Of a DNA stretch of 13,011 nucleotides, positions 12,128 to 13,011 are shown in pieces. Both the position numbers and the translations under genes were made by a program. Source of the stretch: an uncultured Sutterella sp. (GTDB lineage Bacteria > Pseudomonadota > Gammaproteobacteria > Burkholderiales > Burkholderiaceae_F); assembly GCA_900552195.1 (NCBI GenBank), contig URYO01000017.1, positions 1 to 13,011 of the forward strand, written 5' to 3'. Each line of letters begins with the position of its first letter. Position 1 is the stretch's first letter. The notes under the pieces were generated by a model. The model had not been told where the DNA came from. It did not search any database and worked only from the letters and a program-made list of their open reading frames with translations.

Positions 12128-12916
12128 ATGAAGCACGGAAAACTTGTCACTTCCATTTTGGTTTTATCCTTAGCTGCTGTGACTGCTGCATTTGCCAGCA
12201 TGGCAGAAGCCCGCTCCTTAGAACAAATTAAGGCCTCCGGCGAACTCTTAGTCGGTTCTACCGGCGATTACAAGCCGATGAGCTACCTCAACAAAGAAAC
12301 CGGGAAATACGAAGGCTTTGACGCAGAAATGGCACAGTCCCTGGCTAAGTACCTCGGCGTCAAACTCAAATATGTTCCGACAACTTGGAAGACCTTGCAG
12401 GCCGACACGATGGCCGATAAGTTTGACGTTGCCATGAGCGGCATTACCGTCACAGACGCTCGTAAGAAAGTCATGACCATGTCCGACGGTTATCTCACCT
12501 TTGGCAAGACGATTCTCGTCACTAAGAACAAGGCCGGTCAGTTCAAAGAATTGAACGACGTCAACCAGCCGACTGTTCGTGTCATGTACAACCCGGGCGG
12601 CACAAACGAAAAGTTTGCCAAGGAAATGACTCCGAAAGCTCAGCTCATGATGCATGAGCACAACGCCGAGATTCCGGGCTTGGTCGGTGAAGGCAAAGCC
12701 GATGTAATGATCACCGAAACGATGGAAGCTCGCCGCTACGCCAAGGACAATCCTAAAGTTGCTGCTCCTTTAGTCGACAAACCCTTCACAGAAAACCACT
12801 TCGGCGTTCTGATGAAACAGGGTTACCCAAAACTTGAAGCTGCCGTAAACGACTGGATGAAGACCATCAAGGCCAACGGCACCATGGCTAAGTGGGAAGA
12901 TCAATACATCAAATAA
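12128..12916 (+). CDS. Periplasmic PheC-like protein (cyclohexadienyl dehydratase / family 3 solute-binding fold)
   Basis: A 262-residue secreted protein of the SBP family 3 fold. It starts with a Sec signal (MKHGK, then a hydrophobic core, cleavage probably after AEA at residue 28). The mature part is strikingly like PheC of Pseudomonas: LEQIKASGELLVGSTGDYKPMSY, EGFDAEMAQSLA, DVAMSGITVTDARK, the hallmark NPGGTNEKFAKE, and GKADVMITETMEARR. PheC converts prephenate to phenylpyruvate (and arogenate to phenylalanine) in the periplasm, and is a known enzyme derived from amino-acid-binding proteins. No ABC transporter genes lie beside it in the window. Which of the two roles it has cannot be decided. 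The start at 12128 is set by AGGAG 11 bases upstream and the signal peptide; an earlier in-frame ATG at 11993 lies upstream of the promoter. Confidence 0.85.
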   Translation: MKHGKLVTSILVLSLAAVTAAFASMAEARSLEQIKASGELLVGSTGDYKPMSYLNKETGKYEGFDAEMAQSLAKYLGVKLKYVPTTWKTLQADTMADKFDVAMSGITVTDARKKVMTMSDGYLTFGKTILVTKNKAGQFKELNDVNQPTVRVMYNPGGTNEKFAKEMTPKAQLMMHEHNAEIPGLVGEGKADVMITETMEARRYAKDNPKVAAPLVDKPFTENHFGVLMKQGYPKLEAAVNDWMKTIKANGTMAKWEDQYIK

Positions 12917-12933
12917 TCGCTATTTGAAGCATT

Positions 12934-12954
12934 AGCCAACTCCAGCGGCTTTTT
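12934..12954 (+). terminator. Weak terminator after the PheC-like gene
   Basis: AGCC (12934-12937) and GGCT (12947-12950) form only a short stem with a 9-base loop, but a T-rich run (TTTTTATTATTT) follows directly and the position, 18 bases after the stop, is right. Confidence 0.4.
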
Positions 12955-13011
12955 ATTATTTAAATGATCCCAGATGGTATTGGCACTAAACGAAGGATAT
13001 TTCTTTTTTTC

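Noticed and set aside
12964..13011. ATG opening a short frame to the right edge
   Set aside because: It has no ribosome site, low-complexity composition and only 16 codons before the edge, so it cannot be supported.

Overview
The window looks like an ordinary chromosomal segment of a betaproteobacterium, most likely Burkholderiales and plausibly the gut-associated Sutterellaceae (Sutterella/Parasutterella-like). This is inferred from the rsfS-rlmH-maf run, the roughly 50% GC composition, the TruC and PheC-like sequences and the tight gene packing. Genus assignment is not certain. No tRNA, rRNA, insertion sequence, phage gene or CRISPR array was seen, and no gene-free stretch exceeds about 300 bases.

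Layout. A minus-strand membrane protein runs off the left edge (1-108). A divergent AT-rich gap leads to a plus-strand operon, rsfS-rlmH-maf (291-1739), with ribosome silencing, 23S rRNA methylation and nucleotide housecleaning. It is followed closely by a two-gene ChrA-type transporter (1804-2930) and pdxY pyridoxal kinase (2940-3803), ending in a strong terminator. A single-gene metallo-beta-lactamase-fold hydrolase (GloC-like, 3935-4549) faces a minus-strand cytoplasmic FKBP prolyl isomerase (4766-5179), and each has its own terminator. A RhlE-like DEAD-box helicase (5316-6587) is divergent from the FKBP gene.

Next comes a leader with a -10 box, a palindrome and a terminator-like hairpin. 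It precedes DAHP synthase (about 6753-7856), a small lipoprotein overlapping it, an XPNPEP1-type Xaa-Pro aminopeptidase (8224-10038) and a YeiH-family transporter (10042-11064). These four genes are spaced by -11, 21 and 3 bases and end at a near-perfect terminator, so they are probably one transcription unit. Then come truC (11172-11945) and a periplasmic PheC/solute-binding-family protein with its own well-formed promoter (12128-12916).

Functional picture. Most genes are core functions: translation and RNA metabolism (rsfS, rlmH, rhlE-like, truC), aromatic biosynthesis entry (DAHP synthase), vitamin B6 salvage (pdxY), protein folding (FKBP) and peptide breakdown (aminopeptidase). I see no clear novel multi-gene system. 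The observations most worth following are regulatory: the possible attenuator before the DAHP synthase gene, a 10-bp hairpin that could hide the ribosome site of the first chrA gene, and a pair of TGAGTCG repeats bracketing the -10 of the PheC-like gene. The enzyme-or-binding-protein question for the PheC-like product and the unrecognised small lipoprotein also stand out.
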